NCBI RefSeq assembly: GCF_001514495.1
Contig: NZ_BCNM01000008.1
Span: 1 to 64,000, forward strand
Direction of reading: 5' to 3'
Length of the DNA stretch: 64,000 bases
Source: Paenibacillus pabuli NBRC 13638
GTDB taxonomy: Bacteria; Bacillota; Bacilli; Paenibacillales; Paenibacillaceae
The notes beneath the pieces are model-generated. The model did not search any database. It was not told the origin of the DNA and worked only from the letters and a program-made list of their open reading frames with translations. Shown here piece after piece: positions 36,649-43,738 of the stretch (position 1 is its first letter; every line of letters begins with the position of its first letter). Made by a program: the position numbers and the translations under genes.

Positions 36649-37485
36649 TTAACCTTTGACTGCCCCTGCTGTCATACCATTTACAATATATTTTTCCAAC
36701 AACAGATAGATTACTAGAATAGGTATCAGTGCCATGGTAAGACCAGCCATCTGACTTACATAATTGGTTGTATATTGCCCTGCAAAATTCTGCAGACCTA
36801 ATGGCAGTGTCATCAGCTTAGGATCATTAACCAATACTAGTCCGAATACAAACTCATTCCAATTATTGATAAAGCTGAGTATAGTTACTGTTGCAATCGC
36901 TGGTCTTGTCATGGGCAGAATGATGGACCAAAAAATACGTAGTGTCTTCGCCCCGTCCATAACAGCAGATTCCTCTACGTCTTTGGGGAAAGCCTTCATA
37001 AAGCTAACTAACAAAAAGATAGCAATAGGCAGGTTAAATGCTGCATATGGAAAAATCAAAGCGCTTCGTGTATTAATCAGATTCAGCTGCTGCATAAGCA
37101 AAAACATGGGAATTAAGGTAGCATGAATCGGTACAAGCATGCCAAATAAAAAGAAGTTATAAGCCCATTTGTTTATTTTCAAATTGAATCGGGCAATAAA
37201 AAATGCGGCCAATGCTCCAAAAATGACAGTAATAAGAACCGAAACCACTGACACAAATATACTGTTGCCAAAATAATCACTGAAATTTGCTGTACTCCAA
37301 GCGTCCACATAGTTTTGAAAATTCATGCCATCTGGCAGACCCAACTTGTCTCTTGAAAACTGCTCTTTCGTTTTAAAAGAATTAATAACCATCCAGATAA
37401 GTGGATAAAGATTGATCAGCGAGTATGCTACTAATATCAAATAAATAGTTACTTTTTTTATTTTTTTTACATATCCAAGTTTCAC
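36649..37485 (-). CDS. Carbohydrate ABC transporter permease, MalG type
   Basis: A 278-residue CUT1 permease with six helices. The coupling motif is VEESAVMDGAKTLRIFWSIILPMTRP (EAA loop, about residues 172-197), and the end is IVNGMTAGAVKG, the standard MalG tail. The start is GTG with GGAGTGATGAGA upstream. It follows the MalF-type gene by 15 bases. With its partner it should import a manno-oligosaccharide for the GH130 enzyme of the same operon. No ATPase subunit is encoded here. Confidence 0.93.
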   Translation of the reverse strand: MKLGYVKKIKKVTIYLILVAYSLINLYPLIWMVINSFKTKEQFSRDKLGLPDGMNFQNYVDAWSTANFSDYFGNSIFVSVVSVLITVIFGALAAFFIARFNLKINKWAYNFFLFGMLVPIHATLIPMFLLMQQLNLINTRSALIFPYAAFNLPIAIFLLVSFMKAFPKDVEESAVMDGAKTLRIFWSIILPMTRPAIATVTILSFINNWNEFVFGLVLVNDPKLMTLPLGLQNFAGQYTTNYVSQMAGLTMALIPILVIYLLLEKYIVNGMTAGAVKG

Positions 37486-37500
37486 CTCTCATCACTCCTA

Positions 37501-38376
37501 TTAATTCGTTCTTTGTCCCATTAATTTGTTAACCATCGCAATCAAGGCAATACCGACTATAAATATAACGACAGCTACTGAACTACCATAACCAAACTGA
37601 AGCGTGTCAAATGACTTGTTGTACATGTAGATAGCCGTTACTTCCGTGGCATGAGCTGGACCTCCAAGAGTCATGACAAATATCTGATCAAAAGTCTTTA
37701 AGCTACCAGAGATTGCTAGGACAATGGCAGCAAAAATGGTTTCTTTCATCATAGGAATAATAATTTTCGTGGTTTTTGTCCATTCTGAAGCCCCATCTAT
37801 CGCGGATGCCTCCAAGATCTCACCAGATATATTCTGAAGCGCTGCTAAAAATATCATTAAATACAATCCGATAAATTGCCAAATTATCGTTACACACACC
37901 GACAACATAGCGTATTTCGTATCACCAAGCCAGTTCTGAGCCCACGAATCAAGACCAATTAGTCTTAAAAACTCATTAAGCAAACCGGTTTCCGAATTAT
38001 AGATCAAGCTCCATGTCAAGGCGACGACAACGGAAGAGAAGATGACTGGAATGAAGCCAACTGTACGAAAAAATTTCAGACCTCTTAATTTACGATTCAT
38101 CAACAAGGCGATAAATAAAGCTATCGACAATTGACCAACAACCGAAGCCAGAATAACGTATCCATTATTCAGGAGAGAATGCCAAAATACAGAATCTCCA
38201 AACAACTTTTTAAAGTTATCGAACCCAATATAGCGCATCTCCGAGAAGCCATCCCAGCTCATAAAAGAATAGTAAAAGGAGATAAATATGGGTGCGATGG
38301 AAAACACAGCGTACACAAACAATGCAGGTGCTAACCCTGCCAACACGATCCATTTTGTATTTTTATTTGTAATCAT
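37501..38376 (-). CDS. Carbohydrate ABC transporter permease, MalF type
   Basis: A 291-residue permease with six helices, beginning WIVLAGLAPALFVYAVFSIA and then PIFISFYYSFMSWDGF, typical of CUT1 MalF-type subunits. The EAA loop is ILEASAIDGASEWTKTTKII, where the ATPase docks. The C-terminus has FGYGSSVAVVIFIVGIALIA. AGGAGTGACAGT precedes the ATG. A 10-bp stem-loop lies in the 89-base gap between the binding-protein gene and this one. Confidence 0.93.
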   Translation of the reverse strand: MITNKNTKWIVLAGLAPALFVYAVFSIAPIFISFYYSFMSWDGFSEMRYIGFDNFKKLFGDSVFWHSLLNNGYVILASVVGQLSIALFIALLMNRKLRGLKFFRTVGFIPVIFSSVVVALTWSLIYNSETGLLNEFLRLIGLDSWAQNWLGDTKYAMLSVCVTIIWQFIGLYLMIFLAALQNISGEILEASAIDGASEWTKTTKIIIPMMKETIFAAIVLAISGSLKTFDQIFVMTLGGPAHATEVTAIYMYNKSFDTLQFGYGSSVAVVIFIVGIALIAMVNKLMGQRTN

Positions 38377-38402
38377 ACTGTCACTCCTAAGGAACTAAAG
38401 TA

Positions 38403-38445
38403 GACTGTGCGTACTACAATTCAATCTTACGAAGCACGCACAGTC
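38403..38445 (-). promoter_or_regulatory. Intercistronic stem-loop between binding-protein and permease genes
   Basis: GACTGTGCGT (38403-38412) and ACGCACAGTC (38436-38445) pair perfectly around a 23-base loop. No T run follows on the minus strand, so it is more likely to protect the upstream binding-protein message from decay than to stop transcription. Confidence 0.55.
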
Positions 38446-38465
38446 GGTGCATGGTGAACGATGAT

Positions 38466-39788
38466 CTATGGAACTTGCAATTCCTTCTGCATATCAGAAG
38501 CCAGCTGTTCTGGAGTGATCGCCCCCAGTGTGATTGCTTGTAAGCCATTGTTCAGCACCGAGATGACCGTTGCTGGCAATACCGAATCGTATACAGGCGC
38601 CTTACCATCATTCGTTGCCTCAATTACTTCCTTCGTCACTTCTGACACACCTTCTGGTATCTCAATGTTAGCTGGAATCATCAAGCCATCTAATACGAGA
38701 TTCGCATACAATTCCTCGCTATAGAAGTACTTCAAAAATGCAAACGCTGCTTCTTTTTCCTCACTGCTCAGATCAGCATTCAGCGCAATACCCACACTGC
38801 TAACACCTGAGACGTTCTCCGCCCTGCCTAATCCGCCTTCCAGTGCCGGGAACCGCGCTACACCGATATTCTTGCCTTCTGGCTTCACTTCCAAGATCGG
38901 TCCTACATCCCATGATCCTCCGAAGAACATAGCTCCCTTACCTTGAATAAAGTTATCTCTCGCTTGGAAGTCGTCCAGCGTATTCATATCCTCATTGAAT
39001 GCCTTCAAACTAGTCATCTCTTGGATAACGGACAATCCTTGCAGAAATTGTGGATCAGAGAAAGTGGCGCTGCCATTCAACACCTTCGTCAAATAGTCGC
39101 TTCCCGTCGCGCGATCCGCTATTGTTGACAAGTAAACTGATTGCAATACCCATTGTCCTTTGTTTCCCAGTTGGATCGGCGTTGTGCCTCCCCCAACCAG
39201 CTTGGCGATCATATCCTTGAAGCTTGTATAGGTATCTGGAAATACATCGTATCCTGCCGCCTTCAGCATATCCTTGTCATAGAAGATCAAGCTGGTGTAG
39301 CTCATTGTTCCAGGTACCGCATATTGCTTGCCGTCATGCGCATACTCTGCCATGATATCGTCAGCAATCAAGTTGCTCCAATTGGACTTGATCTCATCAA
39401 TCGGCTGTAACACTCCACCTCTTGCCAGCGGCTCCAGCTCTGCTCCTGGCCAGACTTGAAGCAATTCTGGTAGTTGCTTGCCAGCTGCTTGCGTTTTCAG
39501 CTTCGTCTTGTACTGGTCATGCGTCGTCGTCTCCATCTCAATCGTAATTCCCTCTTGACTTGCATTGAAGGCTTCAACACGCGCCTTCGCCGCCTTGCCC
39601 TCGGCAGCCTCATCCGTCCAGGTGTTCCACAGTACCAACTTGATCGGGTCTTTGCTAGCGCTACCCGTACTGGATGTACCTTCGCTAGATGAACCTTGGC
39701 TTGAATTGTCTGATCCACATGCTGCTAGCATTGATATGGTCAGTAATAGAATGGTTAGCAGCTGTACCCCTTTTCGTTTTCCTAGCAT
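38466..39788 (-). CDS. Extracellular sugar-binding lipoprotein (saccharide locus 2)
   Basis: A 440-residue type-1 binding protein. The signal peptide ends in the lipobox SMLAACG with the acylated Cys near residue 24, followed by a Ser/Gly/Thr-rich linker (SSQGSSSEGTSSTGSASKD). The mature domain has LVLWNTWTDEAAEGKAAKAR, LPELLQVWPGAELEPLARGG and GKGAMFFGGSWDVGPI, all family-typical. It is the first gene of the locus-2 operon and should bind the mannoside substrate outside the membrane. AAGGGGTAATCACA precedes the ATG and a cre-like site lies 24 bases upstream. The 5' end of this gene and its promoter are duplicated at 31976-32214. Confidence 0.93.
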   Translation of the reverse strand: MLGKRKGVQLLTILLLTISMLAACGSDNSSQGSSSEGTSSTGSASKDPIKLVLWNTWTDEAAEGKAAKARVEAFNASQEGITIEMETTTHDQYKTKLKTQAAGKQLPELLQVWPGAELEPLARGGVLQPIDEIKSNWSNLIADDIMAEYAHDGKQYAVPGTMSYTSLIFYDKDMLKAAGYDVFPDTYTSFKDMIAKLVGGGTTPIQLGNKGQWVLQSVYLSTIADRATGSDYLTKVLNGSATFSDPQFLQGLSVIQEMTSLKAFNEDMNTLDDFQARDNFIQGKGAMFFGGSWDVGPILEVKPEGKNIGVARFPALEGGLGRAENVSGVSSVGIALNADLSSEEKEAAFAFLKYFYSEELYANLVLDGLMIPANIEIPEGVSEVTKEVIEATNDGKAPVYDSVLPATVISVLNNGLQAITLGAITPEQLASDMQKELQVP

Positions 39789-39908
39789 TGTGATTACCCC
39801 TTCCGCTCAAATGTAAGCGCATACTTCATTTCGCTTATATTAAGTCTATCAACTAACAGAGTTTAACGTAATCCGAAAACACTCTAAAAACATCCAATAT
39901 TCTTCAAT
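39640..39908. repeat. Direct repeat, right copy flanking saccharide locus 2
   Basis: Covers the first 50 codons of the binding-protein gene and about 120 bases upstream. It matches 31976-32214 in the same orientation, 7.66 kb away, with about 95 percent identity by eye outside one 30-base gap. Confidence 0.85.
39812..39825. promoter_or_regulatory. Cre-like CcpA site of saccharide operon 2
   Basis: TGTAAGCGCATACT agrees with the cre consensus TGWAANCGNTNWCA at all but two positions. It lies 24 bases upstream of the binding-protein start and is conserved in the duplicate at 32118-32131. Confidence 0.45.
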
Positions 39909-40040
39909 CTGGGCATTGGAAAGGTTATTGCACAATACAAGAAGGTCAGTCTCATCAAGTAAACATTTTAAATTTACTGAACGATATGCTACCATCCGAT
40001 TAATAGAATCTATTACTATTCAATAAGTTGGGGTTAAGCG

Positions 40041-40154
40041 ATGAAAAAACTAATTATTGGAGGCACTGCATTCGTTATCCTTGCGTTTGGGGTTGCAGTA
40101 ACGTTTGTATATTTATTCCAAATCCTTCTCGCACTACCCTGCCTGTTAGCTTAA
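40041..40154 (+). pseudogene. Truncated gene start: membrane-anchor or signal peptide only
   Basis: An ATG after GGGGTTAAGCG starts a 37-codon frame, MKKLIIGGTAFVILAFGVAV followed by TFVYLF, a clear N-terminal hydrophobic anchor. It then runs into the CCTGCCTGTTAGCTTAATG repeat and stops. The body of the protein has evidently been lost at the repeat, so the identity cannot be recovered. Confidence 0.5.
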
Positions 40155-40200
40155 TGAAACAGATAAAGATTCTTATCAACATTGGTACCAAGTTCTTAAA

Positions 40201-40269
40201 TAAGATACAAGGCACAACCGTTTCCTGATGGACATCAAGTCCAGTGCATGTTTCTAAAATCTCATCCAT
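40201..40269 (-). pseudogene. IS110-family transposase N-terminal remnant
   Basis: MDEILETCTGLDVHQETVVP followed by CIL matches the start of IS110/IS1111 DEDD transposases, where GLDVHKETV carries the first catalytic Asp. Only about 23 codons remain. The rest of 39909-40462 holds a dispersed-repeat module and no gene. Confidence 0.6.
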
Positions 40270-40400
40270 GGATGTGTCACAACCTTTATGTGAGGTTAGA
40301 CTGATTGCCTAATCGGCATTTGTGTTACTGTTGGAATTTTTGCGTATCCAAGTACTAGCTTGCCCGTTTGTCTTAGCGATAGAAAAAGGCTGCCGGTTTA

Positions 40401-40433
40401 AAAAGTAAAAGCCCCCTCGTGATGAAAGGGGGC
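40401..40433 (-). terminator. Terminator of the aminoglycoside nucleotidyltransferase gene
   Basis: GCCCCCTTTCATCACGAGGG with its GGGGGC partner forms a 7-bp G/C stem, followed on the minus strand by TTTTACTTTTT. It lies 30 bases past the stop codon. Confidence 0.85.
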
Positions 40434-40462
40434 CTCAGTCTAATCAAAAAAGGATTTGTCGG

Positions 40463-41233
40463 TTAAAATGGGATTCGTTTTGTACTAATAACATAGCCAT
40501 GTTTGGCTGCCCAATTCACAAGGCCACTCCAGAAATTTTCACAAGCTGAAACGATCTTTGAAGGTTCTGCTAATTCTCCAGACATAACCATTCGCGCAAC
40601 ATTGTCGAATCCTTCTGGACGACTTGGCAGTTCCAATGCCTCCGGTAGAACCAATGAGCCAGTCGAGAAAAGTTTTTGGTGGTGTAACCCGACTAACATG
40701 GCTCCGTATTGGGCAAACTCCACTGCCAAGTAAGGCAAGTAGGTATGGGGACCACTTAGACTAACATTTCTTAGTTTCCCAACAAACTCGTACATTTCCC
40801 CTACAAGGACTTCATTGATTGCATGACGGAAATCTTCCATTGTTGGTGATTCAGCAACTTCCTTCAATTTTGGGAAAAAGCCTTTAGGATCATACAGGCT
40901 TAGTTGGGAAAAGAACGGACCATGCGTCAACGGCCATTCCCCCTCAACGGTAGAGGCGGTTTCAAGAAGAACGTCCGCACTACAGACGTTCACTTCAGCT
41001 TTCCAAGGCCCGGCCGACCATTCATAGCTAAACTCCACGGATTCGCTTGATTCACATAGTACGCAAAACATCTCAATGTCTGAAAAAGGGCCGTCAGTAC
41101 CTCTGGATACAGAACCGTAGACTCCAATGGCTAGGATTTTTTCTCCATACACCTCATGTAATCTCGAAGCAATTTCGTTGCAGGTTTGAATTCTTTCGTT
41201 TCGAGGAATATTTACTGGTCCATTCATGTGCAT
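40463..41233 (-). CDS. ANT(4')-I-like aminoglycoside nucleotidyltransferase
   Basis: A 256-residue protein alignable from end to end, from memory, with the staphylococcal kanamycin nucleotidyltransferase AadD. Shared landmarks are the opening NGPV, the nucleotidyltransferase core AIGVYGSVSRGTDGPFSDIE with the metal-binding Asp and Glu, EWPLTHGPFFSQL, a VGEMYEF stretch at the catalytic Glu, GAMLVGLHH, FWSGLVNWAAKHGYV and the closing KRIPF. It would transfer AMP to the 4' hydroxyl of kanamycin, tobramycin or neomycin. AAGGGAG precedes the start; a second ATG two codons on is also possible. It has its own terminator and is surrounded by IS relics, but base composition is ordinary for the window. 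The degree of identity suggests a resident homologue instead of a recent plasmid gene. Confidence 0.87.
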   Translation of the reverse strand: MHMNGPVNIPRNERIQTCNEIASRLHEVYGEKILAIGVYGSVSRGTDGPFSDIEMFCVLCESSESVEFSYEWSAGPWKAEVNVCSADVLLETASTVEGEWPLTHGPFFSQLSLYDPKGFFPKLKEVAESPTMEDFRHAINEVLVGEMYEFVGKLRNVSLSGPHTYLPYLAVEFAQYGAMLVGLHHQKLFSTGSLVLPEALELPSRPEGFDNVARMVMSGELAEPSKIVSACENFWSGLVNWAAKHGYVISTKRIPF

Positions 41234-41482
41234 TAGCTCATATCTCCCTTTGATATATTTTGGTGATAGTCACTAACACATGGATGGAGGACCTCGGGCT
41301 TAACGGGGGACTTTTTGGGGATGCATTGGATTTCCTCCTACAATGTTTTCTTATAAAAATTATATCCATAGTAATTTGATTTAACAAGGTTTCTCAAAAA
41401 CTTGCCGCTGCTTAAAGCGCTTTGAACCTTATCATTATTTTAAGAATCTACTTAGTTATATAAGCAATATCTTCTCCTCTAT

Positions 41483-41641
41483 ACGTTTACATATGAACTG
41501 GTGAACCATGAACCTGTTAAGCTGCACTTTGAAAAGGACAACTTCTGTCACCTGTTGGGTCTGGAAAAGGAGGTCGTGGGAAAAATACGTTTTATAGACT
41601 TGAAACTGTATAGGGGGCCAGAAGGCAGGGACAACTATTAA
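41483..41641 (+). pseudogene. Fragment resembling a PBECR4-type nuclease domain
   Basis: A frame without a start reads TFTYELVNHEPVKLHFEKDN, then FCHLLGLEKEVVGKIRFIDL, and ends KLYRGPEGRDNY-stop. The pattern 'Lkf.k.nf.HLlGL' recalls PBECR4-like phage-associated nuclease proteins. Only about 52 codons remain and no neighbour supports the call. Confidence 0.3.
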
Positions 41642-41822
41642 AAACGGCACGATTGAACTTGGCATAAGAATCCGAATTCAAAACGTGGTGTCCGCGAACC
41701 ATTCTGGAAGAAGGCAAACCCCTCCGCTATACGGAACCAAACATATTAATGGGCAACCAACACTTCAGAGTGAGCGGGGAGTGAAGTAACATGAACTATT
41801 GGCGCAAGAACCAGGATCGTAG

Positions 41823-42074
41823 TTGCTATACAGAACATACTCCGTAAGTATTAAGTCGAACGAACATGCGGAGCAAGCAATGTTTCAAGAATATGGGAAC
41901 TTTAGAGCAAAGTCGAATGAGCGCTACAAAATAGAGGCAAAAAACAGTGAATTAAAACACAGGCACTCGTACGATGTAGCGGCATTCTTGGGTCTAATCG
42001 GTATGGAGATACAAGGACCACTTGCAATATTTATAGTAAATTTGCAGCGAATATTGAAACTCAATAATGTATGA
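41823..42074 (+). pseudogene. IS1182-family transposase C-terminal remnant
   Basis: The frame ends with YKIEAKNSELKHRHSYDVAA, then GLIGMEIQGPLAIFIVNLQR and ILKL. That is the characteristic end of IS1182 DDE transposases, with the catalytic Glu in EAKNSELK. The front two thirds of the gene are missing, and the sequence before codon 15 does not match. The rest of 41234-42429 contains only this, the fragment at 41483 and the hairpin at 42081. Confidence 0.7.
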
Positions 42075-42080
42075 AAATAG

Positions 42081-42124
42081 AAAAAAGACGACTCCGTCCA
42101 TCAGAAAATGGAAATAAGTCGTCT
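42081..42124 (-). terminator. Minus-strand terminator, probably of the GNAT gene at 42430
   Basis: AGACGACT and AGTCGTCT arms, with an inner TCCAT/ATGGA stem, are followed by six T on the minus strand. It is more than 300 bases beyond the acetyltransferase stop, and DNA in between holds no gene I recognise. Confidence 0.6.
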
Positions 42125-42429
42125 ACTAAATTAGCACTCTCGCTGAGATCGATGCTCAGATCAAAGAACTGTTCCGACCCTGCCGAACAGCCTGCCAAGC
42201 TGGTGGTCGATAAACGGGATTGACCCATAATACCAATCCGGGCTCGCCGGATCAGCCCATGGTTCATGACGCCTCGCCAAGCGTCAAAGGCGGCAGCGCG
42301 TCAGTCTGATCGTCCTGTAGGGATACCAGCGTAACTGACACCACCCGCAAACACATGGATAGAAATGTAAGAACCCTCCGCTTCTGGAGAGTTCTTTTTA
42401 TGAGTCCGTTCGTTAAACTACCGTTCCCT

Positions 42430-42948
42430 TTAGTTTATAAGTCGCAATCTTAAAATCATTAAGTCTTCATCGAAATACTGTTCATCAAACTTTAATGCAT
42501 GTGGTTCTATACCGTAAACTTCAAACCCAAGCGAGACATATAAGCGTTTTGCTGATTTGTTATTAGACACAACCGTCAAATGAATCTGTTCCAACCCTTC
42601 ACATTCTTTTGTTGCTCTTTCAATCAAGGCTAATAGAAGGACTTTACCTAACCCCCGTCCTCGAAATTGAGGCTCTACGTACATACCGTAAATGTTACCT
42701 TTATGTGCCGTCTTAAGCCTGTTTTCACGTGAAAAATTGACAATGCCAACTAATTTGTTACTGTCGTCAAAACATCCCATTGTAAATTGATCTTTTGTAT
42801 GGTGTATCCTTTCTATAATGTGCCCCAGTGGTTTAGTTTCTTCTTGCTCATACGTTGATCCAAATGCATCGGGGTCATTTTTCAATGCACGCAACCTTAC
42901 TTCTCTATACACTTGGGCATCAGAGTCATTCAACAGACGAATGTTCAT
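42430..42948 (-). CDS. GNAT-family N-acetyltransferase
   Basis: A 172-residue acetyl-CoA-dependent transferase. Motif A is intact as GMYVEPQFRGRGLGKVLLLA, the pyrophosphate-binding loop RGxGLG near residue 95. The C-terminal beta-bulge part is TVVSNNKSAKRLYVSLGFEV, followed by the typical YGIEPHALK. The start has LLNDSDAQVYREVRLRALKN, common in the RimI/YjcK-like group. The substrate is unknown. It stands alone on the minus strand, next to a CCCGTTAG repeat upstream (43007-43024). Confidence 0.87.
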   Translation of the reverse strand: MNIRLLNDSDAQVYREVRLRALKNDPDAFGSTYEQEETKPLGHIIERIHHTKDQFTMGCFDDSNKLVGIVNFSRENRLKTAHKGNIYGMYVEPQFRGRGLGKVLLLALIERATKECEGLEQIHLTVVSNNKSAKRLYVSLGFEVYGIEPHALKFDEQYFDEDLMILRLRLIN

Positions 42949-43029
42949 TAGTCACTTCCGATCATTTATCAAATTGTTCTAAATAAAACTTGCGGATTGA
43001 AGTAAACTACCCGTTAGGTTAATCCGCCC

Positions 43030-43383
43030 TCAATATGGAATTAATTCAACATTAGACCGATAAACCCTCCATTCTCTCAAATGACAAAGTTCCGAATATA
43101 TTTTTGTAAATGGAACATTGGGATTTTTGAAACTTATATTGTCTAAAATTTGCCGTTTCGATATTACCTTGGGAATATACTTTCTTACTGTTGCTTCGTT
43201 TAGACCCACTGTGCTCACATCGTACCCTTCTGCCCAAAACTTTCGATTTCCATATTTATACTTTAACTGGGCATGTTTTTCGAATATCTTTAGCGAACTT
43301 TTCCCCTTTAGATATCCCATGAACGTTGAGACTGCCATTTTCGGTGGAATCGCTACCAACTTGTGAACATGATCGGGCATCAT
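43030..43383 (-). pseudogene. IS200/IS605-family Y1 transposase TnpA, N-terminally truncated
   Basis: It starts at MMPDHVHKLVAIPPKMAVST, where HVH is the HUH metal motif, and continues FMGYLKGKSSLKIFEKHAQL and FWAEGYDVSTVGLNEATVRK with the Tyr of KYI as the nucleophile. About 60 N-terminal residues are missing, and the last third (VISKRQILDNISFKNPNVPF) no longer matches the family. The ends of the element survive only in part at 43384-43480. Confidence 0.8.
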
Positions 43384-43480
43384 GTGACCTTTTTATGGGA
43401 ATGGTCATGGTGGTCAAACCCTCAATCCCTCCACCCGCATAGCGGGTGGTTTTTTGATTCGTGCGTTTCACGCACTCAAC
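43384..43480 (-). mobile_element. Left-end hairpins of the IS200-type element
   Basis: CCACCCGCATAGCGGGTGG (43431-43449) is a near-perfect hairpin next to GTGCGTTTCACGCAC (43461-43475) and the words AAGCCAGTTGAGTGCGTG. These are the subterminal palindromes that TnpA binds and that also end incoming transcripts. A deletion has brought them within 50 bases of the HUH motif. Confidence 0.6.
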
Positions 43481-43497
43481 TGGCTAAAGCCATAATC

Positions 43498-43554
43498 AAA
43501 AAAAGCCGCTATATAGCGACTTTGAATGGAACAATGTTCTTGTCCCTCGACAAT
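43498..43554 (-). terminator. Terminator repeat, copy 3 of 4
   Basis: Minus-strand hairpin AAGTCGCTATATAGCGGCTT with seven T following (43498-43522), and the GGACAAGAACATTGTTCC lead. The inner loop has shrunk to two bases while the stem is kept. Confidence 0.75.
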
Positions 43555-43672
43555 TTTATACAGATAATATGGTCGGATTGACTCCCCTTTATTTTGACAT
43601 GCTAATTCTCTCTGATGCGATCTATTTATCCACAAGTCGATAACCATCATAACTTCCGGTACAACAACGCAA

Positions 43673-43711
43673 AACGTCCCAGCACCGAGTCTCCTTCGGT
43701 ACAAGGACGTT
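43673..43711. terminator. Bidirectional terminator after the GH43 gene
   Basis: Outer arms AACGTCC (43673-43679) and GGACGTT (43705-43711) enclose an inner ACCGAG/CTTCGGT stem. T-rich runs follow on both strands. It lies 27 bases past the GH43 stop. Confidence 0.75.
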
Positions 43712-43738
43712 TTTATTATTTTGTCGCCACTTGGCCGG

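Noticed and set aside
42061..42267. 68-residue minus-strand frame
   Set aside because: It would start in unrecognised sequence and crosses a strong terminator hairpin. No ribosome site or family match.
43468..43704. 78-residue minus-strand frame
   Set aside because: Spans terminator-repeat copy 3 and a bidirectional terminator region. No ribosome site and no family match.
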